Source of the DNA: Candidatus Poribacteria bacterium
Lineage (GTDB): Bacteria > Poribacteria > WGA-4E > WGA-3G
Assembly: GCA_028824575.1 (NCBI GenBank)
Contig: JAPPDN010000539.1
Span: 1-17,456 of the forward strand
DNA: 17,456 nt
Direction: 5' to 3'
Shown piece by piece: positions 1 to 7,078 of the stretch. A program made the translations under genes and the position numbers. The stretch's first letter is position 1, and each line of letters opens with the position of its first letter. Below the pieces are notes generated by a model. It saw only the letters and a program-made list of their open reading frames with translations. It was not told the DNA's origin and did no database searches.

Positions 1-39
1 CCCTAATACCCCGTAAGTTCGCATGTGTTTTATATTCAC
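1..39 (-). CDS. 5' end of an unidentified gene running off the left edge
   Basis: On the minus strand a perfect AGGAGG (44-49) lies 4 nt before a GTG at 39-37. From it an open frame MNIKHMRTYGVLG runs off the window; an in-frame ATG at 24-22 would give MRTYGVLG but sits 19 nt from the ribosome site. Only 13 codons are visible, so no family can be named. It would be the next gene downstream of the Cys-rich peptide. Called because of the strong Shine-Dalgarno; it could be chance. Confidence 0.35.
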   Translation of the reverse strand, partial: MNIKHMRTYGVLG

Positions 40-271
40 AAATCCTCCTGTTTCGGTTTCCTATATCACCCATATATTGATAGAGCGGCAGGACCGGAGC
101 CACTTTTCCCTTTCCAGTAACAGGTGGGTTTCCCGTCCTTTGAAAGGTCTACACATTTCCAGATTTTACTATAAAGATACCCTAAGATTTCCAGATTTTT
201 GAAATGGCGATTCTGTGTCAGAGACAGTAAACTCCAGAAATGGATTGTTAATAAATCAGTATATCCTTAAC

Positions 272-541
272 TTAAAGTTTTTCGCAATGAGCGTTGTACT
301 GCACACAAGTGTTATCCTCCCAACGATCACACCATTTTTTACAAACCAGACTCTTACTATTACAAGAATCATGCTCCTCAGGATTACACTCCCAATGTGC
401 TTGAGCGGACGGTGAAACCATTGCCTGAGCGAGCAACAAACCTGCGCTTGCCGCACCCAATGCCAGCGGCGACTTGATCCCAACGCGTCCTTCCTCAGAT
501 GCGAGGAAGTCGTGAATTTTACCTCGAAGGTTGTTTTTCAT
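272..541 (-). CDS. Cys-rich secreted peptide precursor (putative RiPP-type precursor)
   Basis: An 89-aa peptide of no family I recognise. Residues 1-24 are charged and probably helical (MKNNLRGKIHDFLASEEG then RVGIKS). Residues 25-45 are hydrophobic, and SAQA at 45-48 looks like a signal peptidase I site. The 41-residue tail has six Cys (52, 60, 67, 71, 79, 86) with spacing C-x7-C-x6-C-x3-C-x7-C-x6-C, an exact duplication of a C-x7-C-x6-C unit. The start is supported by AGAAAGGA upstream. A frameshifted paralogue (5070-5263) shares both the leader (KI, FL, S, GRV, LG, LLA, then AxA) and about 59 nt of upstream sequence, which argues strongly that this is a real gene. Two RRE-bearing glycosyltransferases, a methyltransferase and an A24 peptidase-like protein lie upstream on the same strand, so I infer it is their substrate. 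It could instead be a plain exported disulfide peptide. Confidence 0.8.
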   Translation of the reverse strand: MKNNLRGKIHDFLASEEGRVGIKSPLALGAASAGLLLAQAMVSPSAQAHWECNPEEHDSCNSKSLVCKKWCDRWEDNTCVQYNAHCEKL

Positions 542-603
542 ATTGGTTTATTCCTTTCTGCTGATGCTTCTGTCCCAGCAAGATGGTGTTTCATACGCTG
601 AGA

Positions 604-2466
604 TTATTGACAGGGCGTTCCACTCGCCCGTAACAACTGACTTGCACGGAATCTATGTCCATCGACTAAAATCGTCGGGGAGGCTCTAACGCCGAGTTCT
701 GCGGCGCGCTTGATGTTTTCTCGGAAGAGCTGCTCGGCTTCCGACGTGTCAAACAGTGCCTGAATCTTCGCGACCTCAATGCCGAGTTTCTGTGCACAGT
801 CCTCCCAACTCTTGTCGAGTTTTTTTCCGCGGCACAAAATATAGTCGAGATACCGATCGGGATACTCTCGCGCTATCAGGAGCTGCCGAATATTCTCTGC
901 TACTTCGGGGTAGCCGTGGAGACTTGTAAACGGTGATATATCCTGTTTGGACGGTTCTTCTTTCTCTTGGGCGATAAACTGGAGTTTGAAGTCGATTTTA
1001 TCGCCAAATTCTTTGACGATCGGAATAAGTTTCTCTTCTGCCTGAATGCCGAACGGACAATAACTCATCACAAAGAGTTCGAGCGTCGGTTTCCCCATCC
1101 GTGCCGTGCGAGCGGTCAAGAGTTCCTCCAAGTTCATCGGTTGGCGGCTGTGATCGACATCTTTGGTGTGGAGTGTGACGACCTCCGCAAATCCGGGTGA
1201 ATGTTTCGGATCGTGGCATTGCAAACAGAGCGATGTATCGGCACCGCTGCGGATATTGCTCTTTTTCGGATTGCCGACGTGCTGTTTGCCGGGACCGTGG
1301 CACGTTTCACACTGCACACCTTGGAGTGTTGAATCTTGCTCTCCGATCTGAAATCCTGTCGGATACCCAAATCCGGTGGTATGGCAGGAGACACACCCTG
1401 CGTCAAAATATCGCTCCTTCTTCAGAAGCGTTTCGTAGGCGAAAGCATGCCGCGTCGCAGACCACTGTAGATATTCCTGTTCATGGCATCGCTGGCACGC
1501 TGTCGCCGAGGCGTACCCGTTTCCTTGTTGCTTCTCTAACAGTTGTTCAGTGAAAAGAGTAGTATCTTGTGTGGTGTTTTCCGTAGCAACACTTTGATAG
1601 AAATCTGTCAGGAGCTGGCGGATTGACTCAGATTCATTGACCTCCCCTGTCAATGCGAGTTGTGCATCGGCGTAGCGTGCAAGTTTCCCGTTCGTATCCA
1701 GCCAGAGTGCCAACATCCCCAACGTTTTGCCTTCAGATAGACAACCGAGGTAAAGTGTTCCATCTTCAGACACTGTTGCTTCAACCTCATCAAGGGAGAT
1801 GACCGCATCAATATGTTCCGAATCTCTTGGATATCCCAGTGCCACAATAACGTCTGCTTGCGATACCACTTTCTCGTTCGCCTCACCTACGACAAAACCG
1901 ATAGCATGCTGTCCCGTTTGTTCAATGATGAACGGCTGCGTGAAATTGCTGCGCCCTGTATTCGGTGCTAAGAATGGAAATGTTGCAACAGCACGTTGTC
2001 GGCTGAGATAGGCTTCGTCATAAACGAGATCCGATTCACTGAGTGCGCCCGCGTCGTATTCCATTGTGGACATCGCCTTCAAGTTGACCTCACATCGCTT
2101 CGCATCAATTTCCTCTTTCCCATCAAAGATGTTGCCGGCATCCACCAAAAGTGTGGGGAACCCACGCCTCCGAAATTGCTCCACAACATAAGCACGTCTG
2201 GGCAATCCACCAGACTGTTCTTGGTAACACCCGCACGGCTCCAGATGGCTTTTCGTGCCACCCGTATACAGGATCACGACAGAAGGCGGTTCGCTGCTTT
2301 CGAGTTCTGAGAGGACCGTCTCCACCCGATCTCCGAAAACTGTTCGTGCTTGTTGTTTTACTTCTTGTATCTGTTTGATCCTCCGGGACTCTGACCATTG
2401 GGAGTAAAGGGGTGGTAACGCTACTGCCACCGTTAAAAGCACTAAAATTAAGACTGCACGTTTCAT
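604..2466 (-). CDS. Periplasmic fusion: phosphoesterase-like, tetraheme cytochrome c554-like, thioredoxin-fold domains
   Basis: A 620-aa exported redox protein. Residues 1-22 form a membrane anchor or signal. Residues 60-280 resemble the UshA/5'-nucleotidase-like domain often joined to multiheme cytochromes (YTGGTKSHLEPCGC at 67-80, VDAGN at 108-112), but the usual DxH metal motif is not obvious, so enzyme activity is doubtful. Residues 320-420 hold four CxxCH heme sites (C324, C358, C386, C414), the number seen in cytochrome c554. Residues 460-615 form a DsbA/GILT-like thioredoxin fold: SYCPFG at 468-473 has one Cys where CxxC is usual, a second Cys pair sits at 545 and 557, and SPTILVDG (596-603) carries the cis-proline. 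The ATG start fits the signal, although no good Shine-Dalgarno is visible. It ends 62 nt before the Cys-rich peptide, so a role in cysteine redox chemistry of that peptide is attractive but inferred. Confidence 0.8.
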   Translation of the reverse strand: MKRAVLILVLLTVAVALPPLYSQWSESRRIKQIQEVKQQARTVFGDRVETVLSELESSEPPSVVILYTGGTKSHLEPCGCYQEQSGGLPRRAYVVEQFRRRGFPTLLVDAGNIFDGKEEIDAKRCEVNLKAMSTMEYDAGALSESDLVYDEAYLSRQRAVATFPFLAPNTGRSNFTQPFIIEQTGQHAIGFVVGEANEKVVSQADVIVALGYPRDSEHIDAVISLDEVEATVSEDGTLYLGCLSEGKTLGMLALWLDTNGKLARYADAQLALTGEVNESESIRQLLTDFYQSVATENTTQDTTLFTEQLLEKQQGNGYASATACQRCHEQEYLQWSATRHAFAYETLLKKERYFDAGCVSCHTTGFGYPTGFQIGEQDSTLQGVQCETCHGPGKQHVGNPKKSNIRSGADTSLCLQCHDPKHSPGFAEVVTLHTKDVDHSRQPMNLEELLTARTARMGKPTLELFVMSYCPFGIQAEEKLIPIVKEFGDKIDFKLQFIAQEKEEPSKQDISPFTSLHGYPEVAENIRQLLIAREYPDRYLDYILCRGKKLDKSWEDCAQKLGIEVAKIQALFDTSEAEQLFRENIKRAAELGVRASPTILVDGHRFRASQLLRASGTPCQ

Positions 2467-2515
2467 AGAGACAAATTAAATCAAAATCTGTTGATTCGTG
2501 ATCCTTTCGTGTAAT

Positions 2516-2660
2516 AGTTGTCAGTTATCAGTACGATTTTCTCTCACTGCGAGGCATGAAAAATCTTTCAGTTATCGGTTAAGAGATAATTTGTGGCGGA
2601 TGCTTTTCTCGTAGCTGCCACAAGAGCATAATTGAGTGCTGAAAACTGATGACTGACTGT
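2516..2660. repeat. Intergenic heptad-like repeat region (TCAGTT-type)
   Basis: Between the fusion protein and the A24 gene. It contains AGTTGTCAGTTATCAGT (2516-2532), CAGTTATCGGTTAAGAG, and CTGAAAACTGATGACTGACTG near 2640. An 18-bp block, TCTCACTGCGAGGCATGA (2542-2559), recurs with one mismatch at 3925-3942. A GTGGC/GCCAC pair could form a stem. It looks like a degenerate tandem family of about 7-bp units rather than coding sequence. Confidence 0.6.
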
Positions 2661-2664
2661 GAAA

Positions 2665-3801
2665 TTAAAACAGTTGTATTAGTTTCAGATAAAAGGGTCC
2701 TTGGCAGAGAACCGTGAGAAGTGCTCCGATGGAAATTACCGGTGCGAAACGAATAGACGGTTGAATCTTTATCTGGTTCTCAAATTCCACAAGTGCACCT
2801 GCTGCTGCGAGGTCTTGCAAGTGCGCGATATCTTCGGCATCAAGTCCTGCAGGATCCGGTGAAACCACGACGTTGTCGTCCTGACCACTTGAAAACGCAA
2901 CCTGTTTTTTCTCATAACGGACAGAGCCATCGGGTTGCGGCACCCGAACAATTTGCTCGGCGGGTATCATACCGACTCGGAGTCCGTTTACGTCAACGGG
3001 ATTGTCGAACATTATGCTTGCTAAACCCATAACCAACTGCTTAGCAATGACAAAGACGATGAGGTACAGTCCGAAAAAAAGGGCGAAACCGGAGAGAAAT
3101 GCTGGTACAGACGGGGCTGACCGAACCGATAACCACACACATGCAAACCCAACAACAGCGTAATACACCGGTGTCTTCGGAACAGATGATAGCAGCTTCT
3201 GCACCAAAGCAAACGCCGCCAGGACCAAAACCAGACTCATAAATCGGTCAGGTTGCCATCCCAGCAGCTCCAATAGGGATGTCAGCGCGGTCCCAATACC
3301 GATAAAGAACAGCAGATTGAAAAATTTTTCGAGGAGTGCCGCCTTTTGGAAGTTTGCGGTAAAGAACGCTTGAAGGATTGCCAGCTTGTTTGGCATCAAT
3401 GCAAATTTGAAAAGTAGATACCCAAACACTCCGACTGAATACGGAATGATGATATTCAGCGTGAGTATCAACGGAGGAAAACTCAAGCTACCGCTCAGGT
3501 TTCTGAAAAGTGATAGTGGGAAGATGAGACACAATCCCCAAAAGAGTTTGGAATCGCCCGGTGAGAAGATACCGAACCAATAGAATGCAAAGGCGATGAG
3601 TCCGCTCCCGAAGAAAAGTGCTAAGATATAGAGCGGCGTTGTTGTGCCGAGATACCACGCCATCAGTTGACTCAGCGTCCCACCATAAAGGAGTCCGAGC
3701 GAACAAACGTTGCGGATCTTTTGCGTTTTCAAATCCGTCCAACTTGCATAACCGCAAAAAATAAGTGCTAAAAATATAAGAAGGTATTCATAAACCGACA
3801 T
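2665..3801 (-). CDS. A24 family (prepilin-peptidase-like) polytopic membrane aspartyl protease
   Basis: A 378-aa integral membrane protein. The first part matches the A24 peptidase pattern: Asp23 in WTDLKTQKIRN after the first membrane helix, and Asp83 in SPGDSKLF after the third, the two aspartates expected of type IV prepilin and preflagellin peptidases. More helices follow, to about residue 275. A soluble stretch of about 85 residues (from DNPVDVNGLRVGMIP) precedes a last C-terminal helix; that extension is unusual for a standard PilD. No methyltransferase zinc region is seen. I chose the ATG at 3801, with GAAAGG upstream; the frame stays open to 3909 but those 36 residues come from the intergenic repeat. 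No pilus genes are nearby. In this locus it may cut the leader of the peptide at 272-541 (EEG/RVGIKS resembles a class III-type site), which is inference. Confidence 0.75.
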   Translation of the reverse strand: MSVYEYLLIFLALIFCGYASWTDLKTQKIRNVCSLGLLYGGTLSQLMAWYLGTTTPLYILALFFGSGLIAFAFYWFGIFSPGDSKLFWGLCLIFPLSLFRNLSGSLSFPPLILTLNIIIPYSVGVFGYLLFKFALMPNKLAILQAFFTANFQKAALLEKFFNLLFFIGIGTALTSLLELLGWQPDRFMSLVLVLAAFALVQKLLSSVPKTPVYYAVVGFACVWLSVRSAPSVPAFLSGFALFFGLYLIVFVIAKQLVMGLASIMFDNPVDVNGLRVGMIPAEQIVRVPQPDGSVRYEKKQVAFSSGQDDNVVVSPDPAGLDAEDIAHLQDLAAAGALVEFENQIKIQPSIRFAPVISIGALLTVLCQGPFYLKLIQLF

Positions 3802-3822
3802 CGTATAATAAAAACCTTTCGT

Positions 3823-3957
3823 TTCGGAATAGTTGTCAGTTCTCAGTTTTCGGTTTTCAGTTAAGAGGTGCCTTGTGGTAGTAAGAATAAAAGTAACCGA
3901 CACAGGCATTTAACTGATAACTGTTCTCACTGCGAAGCATGATAACTGATAACCACT
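3823..3957. repeat. Intergenic heptad-like repeat region (TCAGTT-type), second copy
   Basis: Between the A24 gene and the methyltransferase. Runs of GTTGTCAGTTCTCAGTTTTC and GGTTTTCAGTTAAGAGG at 3830-3868 are followed by AACTGATAACTG and by TCTCACTGCGAAGCATGA (3925-3942), then ATAACTGATAACC. It shares blocks with 2516-2660. A lesser copy with TATCGGCTGTCGGCTATCAG and AAGAGG is at 6992-7029. Confidence 0.6.
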
Positions 3958-3966
3958 CCCTTTCGT

Positions 3967-4863
3967 TTAAGGGTTGACGCTTAGCGCAAACGTATCCATA
4001 AAGGGACCCGCTTGACGCTGGAACTCCTTTGTTTCAAAGTCAACGACCTCAAGTCCGACTTTTTCATAGAGTGCTAAGACTTCGTCAGGCGTATCAAAAT
4101 CGTAGAGATGCATTAACATTGGTAGTTGCACCGGGAGTGCAGTCATCGCGTATCCGCCCGGTTTCAGCACACGCACCGCTTCGGCTAAACCGACCTCAGG
4201 GTCTGGAATATGCTCAAGCACCTCAACTGCGACAATCACATCAAAGGTATCGTCAGGATACGGGAGACTGCGAACATCCGCAATTGACAATTCACCTCTT
4301 TCTGAAACCTCTTTTTTGTTTAAAAGCCGCTCGGCGTGGCGAAGGCAGTCCTTGCTGATATCAACACCCGCAGCGCGCCATGAAGTGTCCTGCTCTAAGA
4401 TAAACGCAGTTAGCACGCCGGGCCCGAAGCCGAGATCGCAGAAATTCGACTCCTCTTTGAAACGGCTGAAGTGCTTACGGATAAACGCCTTCCGTTCCAG
4501 CGCAGGTGGAAATGAGATATAGTTCAGGTGTTCACCAATAGGGTAATACTTCGTTTCGTAGAGTTTTGTTTTAACCTCCTCAAAATCTCTGTCCGCCGTC
4601 AATTCGTCTGGAATTTTGAGTGCAAAGAGCTGCTCTACATCCATTTCTCCACAGTAGAGAACGTCGCTGACGATCTCTTCGGTGTTTGTCCAACTCACAT
4701 CGGATTTTTGAATCAGTGCGTCCATCTGTTTCAAGATGGAGTGCAACAGATGGTGAATTGTCTGCTCAAATCGGACGCGATGGTATTCTACTGCGTATGG
4801 ATACAGGTCTGCCCGAGTTCCAAGGCGTGATTCAAAGGTCTTTTGAAAATCAGTATATAACAT
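3967..4863 (-). CDS. Class I SAM-dependent methyltransferase with extra N-terminal domain
   Basis: A 298-aa protein. Residues 140-245 form a typical Methyltransf_11-type Rossmann core: motif I CDLGFGPG (142-149), the acidic residue of motif II in GVDIS (D168), FDVIVAVEVLEHIPDP (207-222) and VLKPGGY (232-238). Residues 1-138 are a largely helical N-terminal region, rich in charged and aromatic residues, that I cannot assign; it may bind the substrate. GGAAG upstream supports the ATG. It sits between the frameshifted peptide gene and the A24 protein, all on one strand, so modification of the peptide or of its sugar is plausible. The substrate cannot be read from the sequence; O- and N-methylation are both possible. 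Confidence 0.82.
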   Translation of the reverse strand: MLYTDFQKTFESRLGTRADLYPYAVEYHRVRFEQTIHHLLHSILKQMDALIQKSDVSWTNTEEIVSDVLYCGEMDVEQLFALKIPDELTADRDFEEVKTKLYETKYYPIGEHLNYISFPPALERKAFIRKHFSRFKEESNFCDLGFGPGVLTAFILEQDTSWRAAGVDISKDCLRHAERLLNKKEVSERGELSIADVRSLPYPDDTFDVIVAVEVLEHIPDPEVGLAEAVRVLKPGGYAMTALPVQLPMLMHLYDFDTPDEVLALYEKVGLEVVDFETKEFQRQAGPFMDTFALSVNP

Positions 4864-5069
4864 TCAGATATCTTCCATTTACTTTTCAGATTGTTTGAGT
4901 TTACCCAAAACGTCGTCTGCTATGTAAAGCGTGTGTAAGCGTATGACAGCAAAAACCACCACACGCCCAAGACTCAACGAAAGGACGACAGTTCACATCA
5001 CAGCTTACCATAATATTAACTTGGCTTACACGTCCCTATATAATTCATACCATCCGAGACGAAAGGACC

Positions 5070-5263
5070 CTAACAGCTCTCACCAGTAGACGAGTCGTCA
5101 CTACTTATACACGGCGTTGCTTCAGCTTGTGGTGTTCCGACAATCGTATGTGCTAACAACATACTTCCCGTCGCTATACCTAACGTAAGGGTACCTTGTC
5201 ATTGACGCGTCCATCTGCGGATTCAAGGAACCGGTTGATTTTACTGCGAATGTTATGCTTCAT
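5070..5263 (-). pseudogene. Frameshifted paralogue of the Cys-rich peptide precursor
   Basis: From ATG 5263 the frame reads MKHNIRSKINRFLESADG then RVNDKV and meets a stop after 27 codons. Moving to another frame at the GTACCC near 5190 restores the family pattern (TLTLGIATGSMLLAHTIVG, then TPQAEA and a tail TPCISSDDSSTGESC), ending at TAG 5072-5070. The 194-nt length is one base short of 65 codons, so a single-base deletion explains it, either real or an assembly error. There is no slippery heptamer, so programmed frameshifting is unlikely. The leader matches that of 272-541; the tail is shorter, with two Cys. The start overlaps the end of the upstream glycosyltransferase by 11 nt, and AGAAAGGAG precedes it. 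Confidence 0.75.
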
Positions 5264-6974
5264 ATATGGTTTCTCCTTTCTGCTGGTGCTCTTGCCCAGC
5301 GGGATTGGTTTTCACATCGCTGTCGGGAAACCCATTTCCGGCATAAGTTGTATCGTCAGTGAGAGTGGGGCGATCCCGCCGGAAATGCTTGAAAACCGAT
5401 TCAACTTCAGTAGGTGTATGCCTTTCAGCTAATACCTCTGCCAAAGTGGTTTCAAGGCGATCATATCTGCTCGTTCCCAACCGATACACGCTGGACCTTA
5501 GTGTCCCTTTGTCCGGCTCATACCGATGACAGAAAATCGGTGGGAACAGTGTTCTTTCTGTCCTTTGTTGGGTAGGCACAAGACCTCCCGCTACAAAGGC
5601 CTGAACGAGTGCTTGTGCGGCGTTCTTCCGGGTATATCGCTGGGCGACCTCTTTCGCGAAATCTTCACATTGGACGCGTGCATCAGAAGGCTGTAGCCAT
5701 TTGCTTATCGTTTCTGATAGTTTCGCCATCGGGATGTGGAAATTGCCGAAGTTATCCCATTCCGCTGCCACAGCAACCCCGGCACCTGCAACCTCCGGGG
5801 GCATCTCGTATTTCGTCATCACAAGACACGAGACACCATAAGCCATCGCCTCTAAGACGACTGAGAGCGGTGTTCCCGGCATTGCGGGGAAACAGACGAG
5901 ATCTAACGCTTGAAGGAATATTGGTAAAATGGCGCGAGTCTCCTCATCATCGGCACTGAAGATGACGACATTCTCCGGTGGATGTCGGTAATTTTTCTCC
6001 AACATCGCATCATAGACGAAAATCGCGAGGTGTGGGTTAGCGCGCGCGAATTCAGATATCCACGCGGCACCACGGTTCGGTTCAAATCCAGAGATTAGCC
6101 CGACAACCGGTTTCTCAACAAACATTGATTTATCAAAAATGGCGGCGGTGTGCTGCTTCGCCAATGCCTTATCGTCGATCGATTCAACGATGTCTATACC
6201 GTCAGGAATTACTTGCACGTTTTCCACGGACACGCCCAATTCAGCGAGCCACGCCTTCATCCACGAGGCTTTAACAACGAGTGTATCCTTTGAACCTTGG
6301 AACGCACAGACCGTCAGGAGTGTTCTCAGCAGAACGTGTTGGAGCCTCTGGTCGCCCTCTATGCAGTGGACGATTGGGACATTGGGGATCTGATAGTATG
6401 ACAGATCGTCCGTCAAGAACTGTGAGAGGAGCAGAATACCATCGTATCCGTCCATCGCATACCACGGGGACATCAAGGTGTCACTTTTCGCACTACTTAT
6501 GTTCCGAACTCGGACCTGGTCGAAATCCTGAACGTCTTCTTTCTCCTCGTCGGGAAAAGCCAACGTTTCCAACTCGGCGAACTCGGCGAGATGCGTCAAG
6601 GACTGATAGCGGTTCAGATTCATGGTGTAGTCTAATGATGTCTTCTCTCTCGTAAAATGGAATGGAACCAGCAACTTTGGCTTCTGATCCGCATCCCTTT
6701 GCTCTATCACCTCGACCGCCGGCCGCAGAAGCGAACCCTGTTTTCCGAGCCGTTCCAAACGTTGAATCCCGTCAAAGATAACGGTCAATTTGTATTTTTC
6801 TTTTAGTTCCTCCACGATCTGATGGTGCGTCTGCGATTCATAACGCGACAGGATCTCCCATTCTACGTCATTTATTTGAATGACATCGCCGGTTTCGAGG
6901 TCCGCGACATACTTTTGATCGTCTTGTTCAAATTTATGATGCTGTTTTAATCGGTAATGCGTGCGAGATAGCAT
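5253..6974 (-). CDS. RRE (PqqD-like) - GT4-like glycosyltransferase fusion with degenerate active site
   Basis: A 573-aa protein. Residues 13-83 form a PqqD-like winged-helix domain (KYVADLETGDVIQINDVEWE ... GIQRLERLGKQGSLL), the fold that binds RiPP leader peptides. Residues 98-460 have a GT-B shape, with VIPDGID (255-261) at the domain junction and the GT4 C-terminal signature LSVVLEAMAYG (370-380). The second Glu of the GT4 E-x7-E motif is E375, but the first position (367) is Gly, so sugar-nucleotide binding may be altered or lost. Residues 462-573 match nothing I recognise. The last 20 or so codons coincide with the conserved upstream region of the peptide gene at 5263, suggesting a fused or extended C-terminus. 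AAAGGA lies 8 nt before the ATG. It follows the related protein at 7079-8794 and probably arose from it by duplication. Confidence 0.78.
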   Translation of the reverse strand: MLSRTHYRLKQHHKFEQDDQKYVADLETGDVIQINDVEWEILSRYESQTHHQIVEELKEKYKLTVIFDGIQRLERLGKQGSLLRPAVEVIEQRDADQKPKLLVPFHFTREKTSLDYTMNLNRYQSLTHLAEFAELETLAFPDEEKEDVQDFDQVRVRNISSAKSDTLMSPWYAMDGYDGILLLSQFLTDDLSYYQIPNVPIVHCIEGDQRLQHVLLRTLLTVCAFQGSKDTLVVKASWMKAWLAELGVSVENVQVIPDGIDIVESIDDKALAKQHTAAIFDKSMFVEKPVVGLISGFEPNRGAAWISEFARANPHLAIFVYDAMLEKNYRHPPENVVIFSADDEETRAILPIFLQALDLVCFPAMPGTPLSVVLEAMAYGVSCLVMTKYEMPPEVAGAGVAVAAEWDNFGNFHIPMAKLSETISKWLQPSDARVQCEDFAKEVAQRYTRKNAAQALVQAFVAGGLVPTQQRTERTLFPPIFCHRYEPDKGTLRSSVYRLGTSRYDRLETTLAEVLAERHTPTEVESVFKHFRRDRPTLTDDTTYAGNGFPDSDVKTNPAGQEHQQKGETIYEA

Positions 6975-6991
6975 AATTTTATTCCTTTAAT

Positions 6992-7078
6992 GGCTATCGG
7001 CTGTCGGCTATCAGCCATCAGTGAAGAGGTTCTTGATTCATCATAACTTTCTCTTTGCTGACTGCTGAGGGCTATTGA
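6992..7078. repeat. Intergenic heptad-like repeat region, third copy
   Basis: The gap between the two RRE-glycosyltransferase genes holds GGCTATCGGCTGTCGGCTAT and CAGCCATCAGTGAAGAGG (6992-7029), then CTGACTGCTGAGGGCTATTG. The [T/C]CAG-rich heptads followed by AAGAGG echo the pattern at 2516-2660 and 3823-3957. Confidence 0.5.

Noticed and set aside
967..2398. Opposite-strand and other-frame ORFs within the fusion protein gene
   Set aside because: Shadows of the long minus-strand gene, without ribosome sites or family features.
3802..3909. 36-residue N-terminal extension of the A24 protein
   Set aside because: It is translated from the intergenic repeat, and a Shine-Dalgarno plus a membrane-helix start support the ATG at 3801.
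5180..5200. Programmed ribosomal frameshift in the second peptide gene
   Set aside because: No slippery heptamer or clear stimulatory structure near the shift point; the length fits a one-base deletion.
5183..5263. Intact 27-codon peptide gene at 5263
   Set aside because: Homology to the 89-aa precursor continues in another frame past the stop, so a frameshift is the simpler reading.
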